64,000 bases of DNA. Origin: Pyropia haitanensis (lineage: Eukaryota > Rhodophyta > Bangiophyceae > Bangiales > Bangiaceae). The stretch spans positions 5,005,409 to 5,069,408 of the forward strand of contig SDUX01000007.1 of NCBI GenBank assembly GCA_008729055.1, written 5' to 3'. The notes beneath the pieces were generated by a model. It saw nothing but the letters and a program-made list of their open reading frames with translations. It had not been told where the DNA came from and searched no databases. Position numbers and translations under genes: made by a program. Below, in pieces: positions 1 through 10,075 of the stretch; the stretch's first letter is position 1; each line of letters opens with the position of its first letter.

Positions 1-198
1 CCCGCGGGGGCGTGGGGGGGGGTCTACTCGAATGGGCGGCCGGGGCTGCCGGCGGCGGCGGACCTGGGCGTGCAGGGGCTCCTGCTGACCGCCACGTTTG
101 CGGGCGACACGATGGCCATGGACGTGCGGATTGCGAATGGGGGGCAGGAGGACCTGGACGGCGTGCCGTTCCGCCGCGTCGGCACGTGCCCAGCGTGA
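1..198 (+). CDS. 3' end of an unidentified protein gene
   Basis: Frame 1 is open from the window edge to a TGA at 196-198 and gives 65 residues ending FRRVGTCPA. The stretch has a natural mix of residues (GLLLTATFAGDTMAMDVRIANGG), unlike the low-complexity translations around it, so it looks like a real C-terminus. I do not recognise the family. It points toward the phycoerythrin gamma gene 2 kb downstream on the same strand. The rest of the gene lies outside the window. Confidence 0.5.
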   Translation, partial: PAGAWGGVYSNGRPGLPAAADLGVQGLLLTATFAGDTMAMDVRIANGGQEDLDGVPFRRVGTCPA

Positions 199-2220
199 GG
201 GCGGGGGATGAGCGAGTGGGGATAGTGGGGGGGGTGGGGGGGAGGGAAGGGGGTGCGAGGGGGACACATCCACGGTGGTGCCTGGTGCACACTGTCGGAG
301 CCACTGGCCCGTTGGTGGCGCGGCAGAGTGTTTGTGGCGCGGGGGAAGGGTCCGGTAGAATGTAGCTGGTCGGGTCGTGGGGAGCACGTAACGTCTGCGC
401 AGGCCGCCCGTAGTCATGTGCATTGCAGCAATCTGAGTGTTGTCTTTTGGTGTCGCCGAGAGCAACAAGACATACATATCTCTGTTGGAATGAATGTGGA
501 GAGCGCCGGCAGCGGTGCGGCTGGGCTCCCAGCGGATCAGGACCGTGGCAATGGCACCATGACGCCCGTCCTGGTGGGTTCCACGGCTGTACTGCTGCTC
601 GAGAGCCAGCGTGAGGGAGGGGAGCGACCGACTGGGACGCGCTCACGCACGCGTTCCCGTCGGCGGGGCTGGCCGCACCAGCGGGACGAGCAACGGCCGC
701 CGCGGCAGCAGCGGCGCCACCGGTAGCGGCAACCGCCTGCCGCGGGGGCTTCCCACAGCGCGGGCACCGCGGGAGGAGCGCCGCCGCCGCCGGGTGGGAC
801 GCCGCCCGCAGGCCTCTTGCCTCCGCGCCGCCGCCAAGGCTGTCGCGGTGCAAACCGGTTGCCGGCGCCGGCCGTGTCCGCCGCAGGTAGGGTGGACCGG
901 GCTGCCTTGGCCCGCGCGCGGCGGGTGGCCGGCCAGCGGTGCGGGGCGAGCCGGGCCGCCATGGCCGCCGCGTCCACCCGGGCACCGTTGCCTTGCGAGC
1001 AGTTCCTGGCAAAGGCTGCAGCGGCGGCGGCCGCCCGCACGCCCTTCCCGTCGTCGCCAGTGTGGCGTTCCGGGCTGCGCCGCTACCCACCGCCCCCCCC
1101 CCCACCAAGGTCCACCCCCCTCGCGGCGGTCGCTGTCGAGGCTGCTAGCTTGGGGGAGAGCGTGAGCTGCCGCTCCTCCCTGCCGGCAGCGGGACGAGCG
1201 ACGGGACGGCGGGGAGAGGGCAGCGGGAGAGCGGCGAGACGGCGGCGAGAGAGCGGCGGGACAGTGGCGGGAGAACGGCGGGACAGTGGCGGGACAGCGG
1301 CGGGACATTGGAGGAGTGGCGGGACAGCGGGCACCAGCAGCGGCTCCCCCACAAACCCGTGAACGTGGGTCAACCCATCGCCACGATGGCTGCCCAGCAA
1401 CCCTTGGTGACGACCGCAAGCAGATGCAGGCGTGCTCGGTTGAGGTCTTTGATTGGCAGCTCTGTACGATCTCGCGTCGTGCGGAGACTGACTCCTGCGA
1501 TAATCCGTTCGGACGGGTTTGTATTTATCTTCAAAGACCAGACAGAATCCTTTCAAGAGTGTATTTTTCTGTACCTCTTGTTGGACAGCCATGTCTTTCA
1601 CGAAAACACCTGCGTCTCTGTGGGCGCAGGAATATCTATGCTTGGTGTCAGCGGGAGCCGGGATACGTGCCGCTCGCAGACGCGCCGCAGGGGCGCGCAG
1701 CTGCGTGCGGCCGCGCGGATCTCGAGATCAGGGAGGGGACCAACCAGCGCCCCGCGCGGTGGGGTTCTTGCCGCCACGCCGCGCCGCCGCGCCGCCCGCC
1801 CGCGCCCGCGGGTTGGTCGTCCCGGGTTGGATCCGCACCTCGCGACGCCCCTCCGCCACTCAAGCGGCGTGCGTGGGGCGGTGCGTAGCGGGGGGCGGCG
1901 GGTTTGGGCGCCCACCCGCTGCCCGCCGGGGCGCCTGGCCCGCCGCCCCTCCTCCTACGCCCGCCCGGCGCCCCTCCTCCTGCGCGCCCCCTAGACTGCG
2001 CAGGCAATAAAAAAGGGGGCAGCCGTCGTGCATGCGTGTGTGTGCGCACAAGGTGTTGGCAGAGCAGCATCAGCTTTTGTTCCCGTCGTCCCCGCCTTCC
2101 CTCTCCGTCAGCTGCTGCTCCCACCTCACGCCGCGCACCGCTCGCTTCTTTTCCTCGTAGACCGGCGGTGGTCACCCCCCAGCCACCAGCACGCCTCCCC
2201 TCTCTCAAGCCCCAACCACC
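199..2220. other. Intergenic region upstream of phycoerythrin gamma
   Basis: No convincing coding sequence. It holds GC-rich low-complexity DNA, a short minisatellite near 1190-1335 and a more AT-rich patch at about 1380-1660. The stretch just before 2221 is pyrimidine-rich and is the likely 5' UTR/promoter of the next gene. Confidence 0.5.
1190..1335 (+). repeat. GC-rich minisatellite (GGCGGGACAGT-like unit)
   Basis: A 10-11 base unit close to GGCGGGACAGT recurs about ten times with small changes (GAGAG, GAACG, GACAT variants). The copies are degenerate, so this is an old tandem array. No coding role is apparent. Confidence 0.65.
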
Positions 2221-3413
2221 ATGGCTTTCACGTCTGCATGGACGCCCGCGCCCACCACCGGCCGCACGGCGTGGACGGCGGGCACCACCAGCGTGGTGCG
2301 CGGCCGCCCGTCAGCGGCGGCGGCGGCGGGCGCGCCGACGATGCGGTTTGGGGTGGACATGAGCAAGTACTCGCGCATGTCCAGCGGCGCGGGCGCGATG
2401 GACAAGTACGCGCGCATGTCGGGCTTTGTGCCCGGCTCCATGTCGGCGGGCTCCCGGCTGGCCGCCGAGGGCACCTGGATCCAGTACATGTCCAAGCTCA
2501 TCTCGATGCGGCAGTTCCCGCAGGGCCGCGGCACGTCTGCGATGACGGGCGTCAAGGCGCGGGACGGGCCCAAGGCGGACGCCTACGTGGCCGAGTGCGT
2601 GCGCTCGCAGTACAAGCAGCAGGCCAACCCGGCTGGTGTGGTACGTTTGGTCGCAGGGCTGGGGAGAGCCTGTGTATGTGCGTGCTGGTCTGCTGAATGT
2701 CAGTGATTGTACTCTGTTGATCGCCAGGGTGTTGTGGTACAAGACGTGCTGACGTGTCTGTCGCCGTTGCTGCTGCTGTGCTGAGCGCGCACGCTGGACT
2801 GTGCCCCCCTGCTTTGCGCTTCCCTGGCGCGCAGTACGACCCGTCGTGCACGGAGGGCTCGGCCAAAGGCCACGCCGAGGCGTCCCGCAAGGCCGCCCTC
2901 TCCACGGCTTTCCGCGCCAACCACCGGTCGGCGGCGGCCAAGCTCGGGGACTACTTTGAGACCCGCCGCCGCGCCCTCACCGTCGCCGCCGGCTGCTCGT
3001 ACGAGGAGTACCTGGTCGGCCGCTTCCCCGCCGCCGCGTCGGCGGTCGTCCTCGGCGCCGCCGAGGCCGGCCGCACGTGCGTCCGCTACGGGGTGCCGTC
3101 GTCCCCCGCCGAGGCGTACATGGTCCGCTGCGTCGACGCGGAGATGAAGCGCCGGGCGGTGCCGTACGGCGTGTACGCGCCGTCGTGCTCGGACGGGGGG
3201 GCGCGCGGCGAGGCGGACTTTAAGCGCGTCCAGGCGCTCGCCGCCAAGTACCGGTCGGCGGCGGCGCCGGCGGGCGCGGCCGCGCAGGCCAAGTACGACT
3301 CTGCCGCGTACGCGCGGGACCACTTTGGGCACGGCTGCAGCTACGAGGACAACCTGTTTGGCGCGTACCCGGCGATGGCGGCGGCGATGCGGCCGTCGAC
3401 GGCGCGCTATTGA
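2221..3413 (+). CDS. Phycoerythrin gamma subunit (plastid phycobilisome linker), two exons
   Basis: Exon 1 is 2221-2640 and exon 2 is 2835-3413, joined in phase 0 across a GTACGT...CAG intron; the product is 332 residues. The gamma subunit sits in the centre of the phycoerythrin hexamer in the rod, carries bilins and links discs. It is specific to phycoerythrin-containing red algae and nuclear-encoded. Residues 1 to about 45 (MAFTSAWTPA...) look like a red algal plastid transit peptide with Phe near the start. The mature part is a direct internal duplication, about residues 118-205 and 231-319. Both halves contain a Cys before a basic helix, then SC, then GCSYE (C126/C239, C145/C258, C194/C308). 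C222 has no partner. These Cys are candidate bilin attachment sites. The start is the first ATG after a pyrimidine-rich leader. Confidence 0.93.
2641..2834 (+). other. Spliceosomal intron in phycoerythrin gamma gene
   Basis: 194 bases, starting GTACGT and ending GCGCAG. Reading through it breaks the protein, while removing it keeps the frame (phase 0) and joins NPAGV to YDPSC. That joint matches the equivalent place in the second internal repeat (VPYGVYAPSC). Confidence 0.88.
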
Positions 3414-3761
3414 GCGGCCAGGGAGCACAGTCACAGGGGGAGGGGGTGGAGAGCGCCCGCCGTGGCCGTTGGCGGGGGGGGAGCCAGTTGAAACGTGGGT
3501 GTGCGTCCCCACGCTGCTGTTTGTCATGTTCTGCCTCTCGTGATCGTCCTGTACGTCACACTGTAGTTTTTTCTTGTCGACAAGATCCTGCCAGAGTGCA
3601 CACAAGTTGCTTTTGCCATGTCACTCGATGTAAAAGCCCCAAGGGCTCGCTGCACCCGCCCGCAACACGCACCCCCCGACCGTGTCGCCACCCCCGCCGT
3701 CCCCGCCACCCCCCCCCCCCCGACACCCCCACCCCACTCACGAGTCCGCCCCAAGCCTGCC
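3414..3761. other. Convergent intergenic region
   Basis: About 350 bases between the 3' ends of the phycoerythrin gamma gene and the VWA/Cache gene. It contains a C-rich run near 3700-3725 and an AT-richer patch near 3530-3640 where both transcripts probably end. No gene seen. Confidence 0.6.
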
Positions 3762-4370
3762 CTACTTGCCAAGCATGTCGTCAAAGTGCATGCCGCCGTC
3801 GTCGTCCAGCGGCAGCGGCAGCGGCAGCTCGACGGTTCCCCTGCGCCGGCGGAACGCGACCAGCGCCAGCCCCGCGACGACGAGCATGCCCACCCCGACG
3901 CCCGCGACAATGCCGATAATCTCGCCCACCGACAGGCCGCCGCCGTCGGGCCGCCGCGCGGCGGTGGCGCCAAACCGGCACGCGCAGCCCGGGCAGCAAA
4001 AGTTGTGGCACGGCGACTGGACGGCGCCGATCGGGCACAGCGGCTCGGCGGTCAGGCTCTCACACGACCCGTCCCGGCGCGTCGTGCCCGTCTCGGCGGC
4101 GCACTCGGGCGAGTCGTTGCCGACGCCCGGGTTGGACTCGGCAACGACGCCGGGCACCTCCTTGGGGCGCGCCAGGAGGTTGAGCGTCGCGCCCGCGCAG
4201 AGGGGCTCAGCCGCCAGCTGCGCCGCCGGGAAGGAGCACAGCACCGGCCGCGGGCGGGTGCAGTCGGTCGTGACCCAGTTGTTGCGGCCGCCCCGCCGGT
4301 CGGCGGCGGCGCACGTGTGGCCCCGCCGCTCCCGCGGCTGGTCGCGCGCCCACGAGCGAAAGACCGCGCC

Positions 4371-4404
<34 letters not shown>

Positions 4405-6464
4405 GGGCGGTCGATGACCCACGCGGCGGCGCCGGTCGACGCCTCTGGGCGGGTCAGCCCGAGCCACGTGCCGTCCTCGTCGAGCAGCGACGACACGAGC
4501 GAGTTGTCGCGGGAGTTCTCAATGACCGCCAGCGTGCCGTTGGCGTGGCGCGACGCGCACCACGCGGCCGCGTCGGCGCGGCTGAGCTTATTCTCGTACG
4601 GCACGTACACGGTGGCCTGGGTGCCCCGCCAGCAGTCGTAGCGGGTCAGCTCCCACTGGCGGCGGCCCGCGTCGGCCAGTGCGGAGCAGTGGCCCTCCCC
4701 GCGCGCCTCTTGCACCTCACAGCCCGACAGGAGGAGCGGCTTGCCGTCCGTTGACGGCTGCCCGCACGTGGGCGACCGCTTGTCGAGCTCCGCCTGGACA
4801 ACGTCGATCGAATCCCCCGCCGCGGCCTGCAGCTCCCGCAGCGTAATGTCGGTGCCGGCGAGGCCGAGCAGCGCCCGCGACGTCCGCGCGTAGATGGGGA
4901 GGGTGAGGGAGGTCATGCGGCCAAAGCCGCCCGCGTCGTCGTACAGCCGTGACGCGACCGCGTTGGTCACGTTGGGCGGGTCGGGCAGCCACTGGGAGGA
5001 GGCGAGGAGGCGGTAAAACGGGTTGAGCGTCGTGATGATGTTTTGCTCCGCCGTCGCGACGTGCGTCCAGACGCCCTGCGAGCGGGGCAGGCACGACGTC
5101 TGGCGGAGGAGGCTGTCGTCGGCCGAGTCGCCCAGCGTCACCGACGCGATGAGCGCGGGGCGGCCCGCGGACGCGACGAGCGCGGCCTGCCGCGCCGACA
5201 CGCGGGCGAGCACGTCCGCCTTGCACGTGCACGGCGTCGTTGGCGGCGCCGCCGCGCACGCCGCCTCGCACCGCGTCTCGCCCGCCGGGGAGCCCGACAG
5301 CATGACGACCGCGCGGGTGCAGTTGGTGGTCCGCGCGTCTGCGGGCGGCCGCGCCGCCTCCGCGGCGAGCAGGTCAAACGCGGCGTCGAGGGCGGCGCCC
5401 GGGTCGGCCCGCCCCGTCGACGTGGTGAGCATCTCGAGGCGGTTGAGCGCCTCCCGCTGCGCCGCCTGCGTGGCCATCTCCATCCGCCGCTGCCGGCCGA
5501 GCACCTCCACCCCCGACGGCGTGTCGAGGCCGTGGACGACGACGCCCACCACGTCCGTGTCCTGAAAGGTGTTCATCAGCTCGGTGACAAAGCGGAACGC
5601 CTCGCCGCCGCGCGTCGCGTTGGCGCCGCCGCCGCCGCCGCCCTCCTGCAGCGGCGCCCGCATCGCCGCCGACGCGTCCACGACAATGACAAAGTCCTTG
5701 GAGCCGCCCGAGCCGACCACGTACCACGGCCGCAGCCGCGGGTCGTACAGCGCGCACTTGGTGTAGTCGTCGCCCGACTGGAGCGCCGAGCCCGGGAAGA
5801 GGCGGATCATGCCCGACGCGGACGCAAAGTACGTCCACGGCCCCGACCCGTTGGCCGCCGTCGCCGCAAACACCGGGTTGAGCGCCCGCGTAAAGCAAAT
5901 GTCCTCGGCCAGGCCCGGCACGTTGCGCGGGCGGCCGTCGGCGGTGAGCAGCCCCGGCGCGACGTGCACGTACGCGTTGGCATAGTCGAGCTTCCGCGCC
6001 GTGCACGTGCCCCGCTGGCCCGGCAGGTCCTGACACGCGCGGCCCTCCGCGCCGAGCCGGTCGGTGCAGGTGAGGGTGGCGGGCATCGCCTTGGCACACG
6101 ACGACTGCGAGCAGCTGCACGCCCGGTCCGCCGCGCACCGGTCCTCATCCGTCAGCACCCGCCGGGCGGCGGTCGCGACCGCGACGAGGACGTCCGCCTT
6201 GGCGTTGGTCAGCGCCGCCACCGCCGCGGCCGCGTCCGCACCGGCCGGCGCCGGCGGCGACGGCGGCGGCGGCGGCGGCTGCGCCGCGACGCGCGCGGGG
6301 GATTGGCAGACCGCGACGGCGGCGGCGGCGGCGGCGGCGGCCGCCGCGACCGCCGCGACCGCCGTGGCGGGGAGGCACCGCCGCCGGCGGCGGCGGCCGC
6401 CGCGGGGGGGGGAGGGTCCCCCCGCCGGGGGGGGGGGGGGATCGCCGCCATCGGGGGCGGCCAC
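3762..6464 (-). CDS. Membrane protein with VWA, Cache and C-type-lectin-like domains (alpha2delta-like)
   Basis: About 900 residues. A hydrophobic Ala/Val segment near residues 30-53 is a signal anchor or signal peptide. The motif YDPRLRPWYV followed by KDFVIVVDASAAM (about residues 235-270) is typical of the N-terminal VWA part of calcium-channel alpha2delta-type proteins. A Cache-like segment follows (GFGRMTSLTLPIYARTSR, then LLGLAGTDITLREL). A C-type-lectin fold lies at about residues 610-775 (WCASRHANGTLAVI, TWLGL, WVTTDC, PVLCSF). A Cys-rich stretch, one transmembrane helix (EIIGIVAGVGVGMLVVAGLA) and a short tail end the protein. The VWA metal site is degenerate (DASAA; MLSGS where an Asp is expected), and the lectin site reads QPR rather than QPD/EPN. 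No in-frame ATG precedes the domains. The only nearby ATG (6451) is one frame off, across a 14-base G tract at 6427-6440, so the 5' end is uncertain. Confidence 0.85.
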
Positions 6465-7587
6465 GCACTCGGCCGGCCGGCCGCCGCGGGCGCCACCGCC
6501 TGGTCACGCCCGCGGAGGGGGTGGGGGGGGTGGGGGGCGGGGGGGCGGGGGGTGGCACCGAGGCGGGGCGAGCGGCGGGGGGCGCCGCGGGGGGGACGGG
6601 GGGGGGGGGGGGGGAACCCACACCCGCGCCGCGTGCCGGCACCGGGAAGCGGCCGCCGCGGCAGCCCCTCTCACCCGGTCGACCAGCCGCACCCGCGGTA
6701 GCGTCGGCGGGGGTGGTGGCGGTGGCGCGCGGCGGCCGCGGGCGGCCGCCGTGACCAACGCACCCACCCACGCCCACCCACCCACACCACACACACAAAA
6801 AAAAAAGGCGGGGCGACCCGCCCGGCCCCACTCCCCGCCGTGTCCGCTGCGGCACCCGCGCCCGCCGAGCGGATGGCGCCGCCGCCGCCTCTTGGCACCC
6901 GCCGGTGCCACAACGCCACGCCCGGGGCGTGCGCGCCTCTGCCTGCTGCCGCCCCCCTCGCTCCAAGCGCCGCGCCGCGCCGCGTGCAGCAGCCGCAGCA
7001 GCAGCGGAACGCAGCCGCGGCAGCGGCGGCGGCCGACCGGGGGTGTGGGTCTCGGCACCGCTGGAAGCGCGTGTACGCGACCGGCAGGGGGGGTGTGCGT
7101 CGGCCACAGCCGCCGCGCCGCCCCCCGCGCCTCGGCCGGCGGCGGCGCGCGCTGTGCGGCGGCGGCGCGCGGCCGCGCGCGCCGCGATACCGCGGCCGCG
7201 GCCGCACCCCCCCCCACACCCCGCACACGCCCCCCCCCTCCCCCCCCAACTCCAAACCACGCGGCCGCCTGTGCGCCGGGACGCGCGGCCGCACCGCCCC
7301 GCCGCGGCGGTCCCGCTGCCGCCGACAGCGGCGCGCGTTCCGCCGCCGCCGCGCACGCGGCAACGTCCGCCCGCTGCGGGCGCGGTGGCGGCGAGGAGGG
7401 GGGGGGGGGGGGGGGGGCGCCGCCGCCGCCGCCGCCGCCGGTGGTGGGCCGCCGCGGCTGTCAGACGCCGCCACCCCCGGCGCCGCGGGGGGGGGGGGGG
7501 GGGAAGGGGGCGGCCCGCGTGGGCAGACGCCCCTCGCCGCGACGGCGGCGGGTGGGGCGCGTCCGAATCCGGGCGGGCGCGCCCACA

Positions 7588-7672
7588 CGCAGTCCCCCCC
7601 CAGCGGTGGCGCTCCCACCCCACACCCAGTCCCCCCAGCGTTGGCGCTCCCACCCCACACACCCCCTGCCGC
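7588..7672 (+). repeat. Short tandem repeat, unit about 35 bases
   Basis: The unit reads CAGTCCCCCCAGCGGTGGCG followed by CTCCCACCCCACACC. It occurs a little over twice with few changes. Confidence 0.65.
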
Positions 7673-7999
7673 GGTGCGCCGGTACCCGCCGCCCGCCACG
7701 CCGTTGCCGCCGGGGTGGCAGCCGGCTGCCGCAGCCGCGGGCGGCGGCCAACGTGCGCTGCCCGCCGCGCCGCCGCGCGCCCACCACAACGACGGACGAC
7801 AGCGGCTGCCACCCCGCCGCGGAGCCTCCGTCAGTGGGGCTATGGACCTCCGCGGCACCCCCTTTTTTTGTTGTTGCTGTTTCTCCGTCGCTCAGCCCCC
7901 TCCCCCAAGCCCCCCCCCCCCCCCAAAACCCCGCCCCCCACACCCCCTCTCGCGCTCCCACTGTTGAGCCGCCGCGCCGCCCACACAAAATCCCGCCCG

Positions 8000-8000
8000 C

Positions 8001-8043
<43 letters not shown>
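8000..8043 (+). repeat. (CCG)n microsatellite
   Basis: An uninterrupted trinucleotide run of about 14 units in otherwise C-rich DNA. Confidence 0.8.
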
Positions 8044-8623
8044 GCCGGCAGCGTGCCACGTCGTGCGCGCGCGGGGGACGGCCGCGGCGCTCCCCCCCCC
8101 CCCCCCCCCCCCGCCCTCCCCCAGGCGTCTCCGCGGCGGCCGCTCCGTCGGCACCCGACAGCAGACCCGGCCGCCGCTCCTTGTCACGGAAAGGCGGCGG
8201 CGGGCGCGCGCGCGCGCCGCGGCGCGTGCGTCTGCCACCCCCCCACCGGTCCGTGCGGTCGGCCGCCGTGGCGCCGCGGGCGCCACGGACACGCGGTCGA
8301 TGGTCGCGGTTGGGTGGGGGGCGTCCCAGCGGTGGCTGGCTGTCAAGGCCTCGCCGCCGCGTCAGGCGGGCCGGTGGGTCGCCCCACTGGTGGGGGGACC
8401 CCCGGCGACGGCGCCACTGGGGAAGGGGGCAGGCCGCCGGTGGGCGCCGCGGCGCCACAACCAAAGCCGCCGTCTCGACTGTGTAATCGAGCCAACAGGG
8501 GCGTCCACGTCGGTGAAAAAAAATCACCACGGCACAAAATATCAACACAACTGATGTTGCATCGCATGGTTTGCCGCTGTCCGATGAGTCCACGTGTACG
8601 CTCTTCTATCCGTTTTTCTTCGT

Positions 8624-8631
8624 TCCGGGTC
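8624..8631 (+). repeat. 8-bp target site duplication, left (copy 1)
   Basis: tccgggtc, identical to 10068-10075 on the other side of the element. Confidence 0.9.
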
Positions 8632-10067
8632 GGCTCCCGTCCCATGCACACACGCGTTCTGAGTTTTGAATAGGACCCTTTAGCTGAAATTTGATTAGCC
8701 CTGGACGAGCTCCCACATTTTCGATACATTTTCAAATTTTTAGAACTCTAGTCAATGATGTATATAAATACATAATTTTGCGGTTGTGCTGGGCTTATCA
8801 GGCTTTCCCTTATATTGATTCCTCTATACTTGCAGCTGCCGCCCCTTCCGCGTCTGACTGGAGAGGCAGCCTCCGCGCGAGCAGCCGCCGACTGACTGCA
8901 CCCTTCGGCCGGTAGTGATGCGGAACGCCGCATTCCAACCCAGCGGTCGCTGATGCGGCCGGCGGGCGACGGTCCCTCCCGCCCCGACCGCGGGGCGCAC
9001 CTTCTGCCGCCAGGTACCTGCCACCCGGCACCCAGCGCCACCCGCTCGCAGCCCCCGCCGCCCTCTTCCAGCCCGCAACCCCGCCACCAGTCCATTTAAT
9101 GAAAACCAGTCTCCAGGATGGTCTGAGGTCACCACTCCCCAGCTAGCGCCCACTCCCTCATTTGCCGCCGTTGGCTCCCGCCGCTAGCCCCTCCCCGCGC
9201 CTGCAGCTGCCGCCGACGCAGGCGGACGCTCTCCGCGGGCTCAGATCTCTCCCCCCACCCGCATACACTTCCGCCCGACGCTATCCCCCAATCTCTCTGT
9301 TAGTGGCCGCCGACCGCCACCAGCCGCCAGCGCGACGGGCGCACACCCTCCACCGGCCGGCAACCGCTGCCGCGCCTGCGGCCACTGGCGACGACCACCC
9401 TTACTACTTTCTATCCCCGCTGCGAGCTTTGGCAGCGGCAGTCAGTCGCCCCGATCCGGCCGGCGCCGACCTCTCCGACAGTGGAGGCCGCGGCCCGCCA
9501 CCAACCTCAACCCCCGCCGGCAGCTGCTGCCCCCGGCCGCCAACCGCCAGCGCTACCGACACCCAATTTATCATTGCCCGGCGGCCGCCCGCCAGCCTGT
9601 GGGCGCTGCTAGCCGTCACCAGACTTTTTCCCTTTGGCAGACTGCCGTCGCAGCCGGCGGACGCCCCCAACCGGCGAGTGTCCTCACCGTATCATCTACA
9701 CCATAACCAGTATATATATCCATGACAAATTGAAAGCCCAGAAGTGGAACATCTGCAGTCCCCTCGCGTTCCAAAGTACGTCCGTCCAACAGCTAACACT
9801 GCAAAAGGTCTCCACCTATCTCAGTTTTGAAGTGATGTTTCACAAAGCTTGACAGTCATCGAAAACAGCTGTAAGTTGTGTATCCCAGATGTTCTACTGG
9901 CTGATGCTGTTTCAAGCCCGAGCGCTGTGCGCCGCTACATACAGGCTGCGGCTGAGAGCGGTCGACAGCTTGCGCCCCCATCCATCAGTTACACCACGCA
10001 TCGTCCCCTCCTTGACTTCTATTGGTGGGATGAAACCGGGCCCTCGTGTGTGCATGGGACGGGAGCC
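8632..10067 (+). mobile_element. Non-autonomous TIR DNA transposon, copy 1 (1436 bp)
   Basis: Both ends carry a perfect 23-base inverted repeat starting GGCTCCCGTCCCATGCACAC. The element is flanked by a perfect 8-base target duplication, tccgggtc, at 8624-8631 and 10068-10075. The interior has no transposase-like protein; frames are short and Pro/Ala-rich and are not kept between copies. TATA-like sequences occur near 8760 and 9710. Two shorter copies (1292 bp) lie at 26811-29400 in the opposite orientation and lack about 140 bases present here (around 9560-9680). An 8-bp duplication fits hAT, Merlin, P or Novosib families; the ends alone do not decide. Confidence 0.9.
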
Positions 10068-10075
10068 TCCGGGTC
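10068..10075 (+). repeat. 8-bp target site duplication, right (copy 1)
   Basis: tccgggtc, directly after the right terminal inverted repeat. Confidence 0.9.

Larger units (their letters stand above)
6465..8623. other. Low-complexity GC-rich intergenic DNA
   Basis: Long G, C, CCG and CA runs in which all six frames are open but only as Pro/Arg/Ala/Gly-rich shadows. I see no conserved motif. It holds a (CCG)n run near 8000-8043, a 35-base tandem repeat near 7590-7670 and an A10 tract after CA repeats near 6780-6806. The last 100 bases before 8624 are more balanced and could be part of an exon broken by the next element. Confidence 0.6.

Noticed and set aside
6465..8500. Very long open frames on both strands
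   Set aside because: All six frames are open because the DNA is over 75% GC with few A/T. Translations are Pro/Arg/Ala/Gly shadows with no motif.
9162..9725. 187-residue frame inside the TIR element
   Set aside because: Pro/Ala-rich, and the matching frame in copies 2 and 3 is altered by the internal deletion. It does not resemble a transposase.
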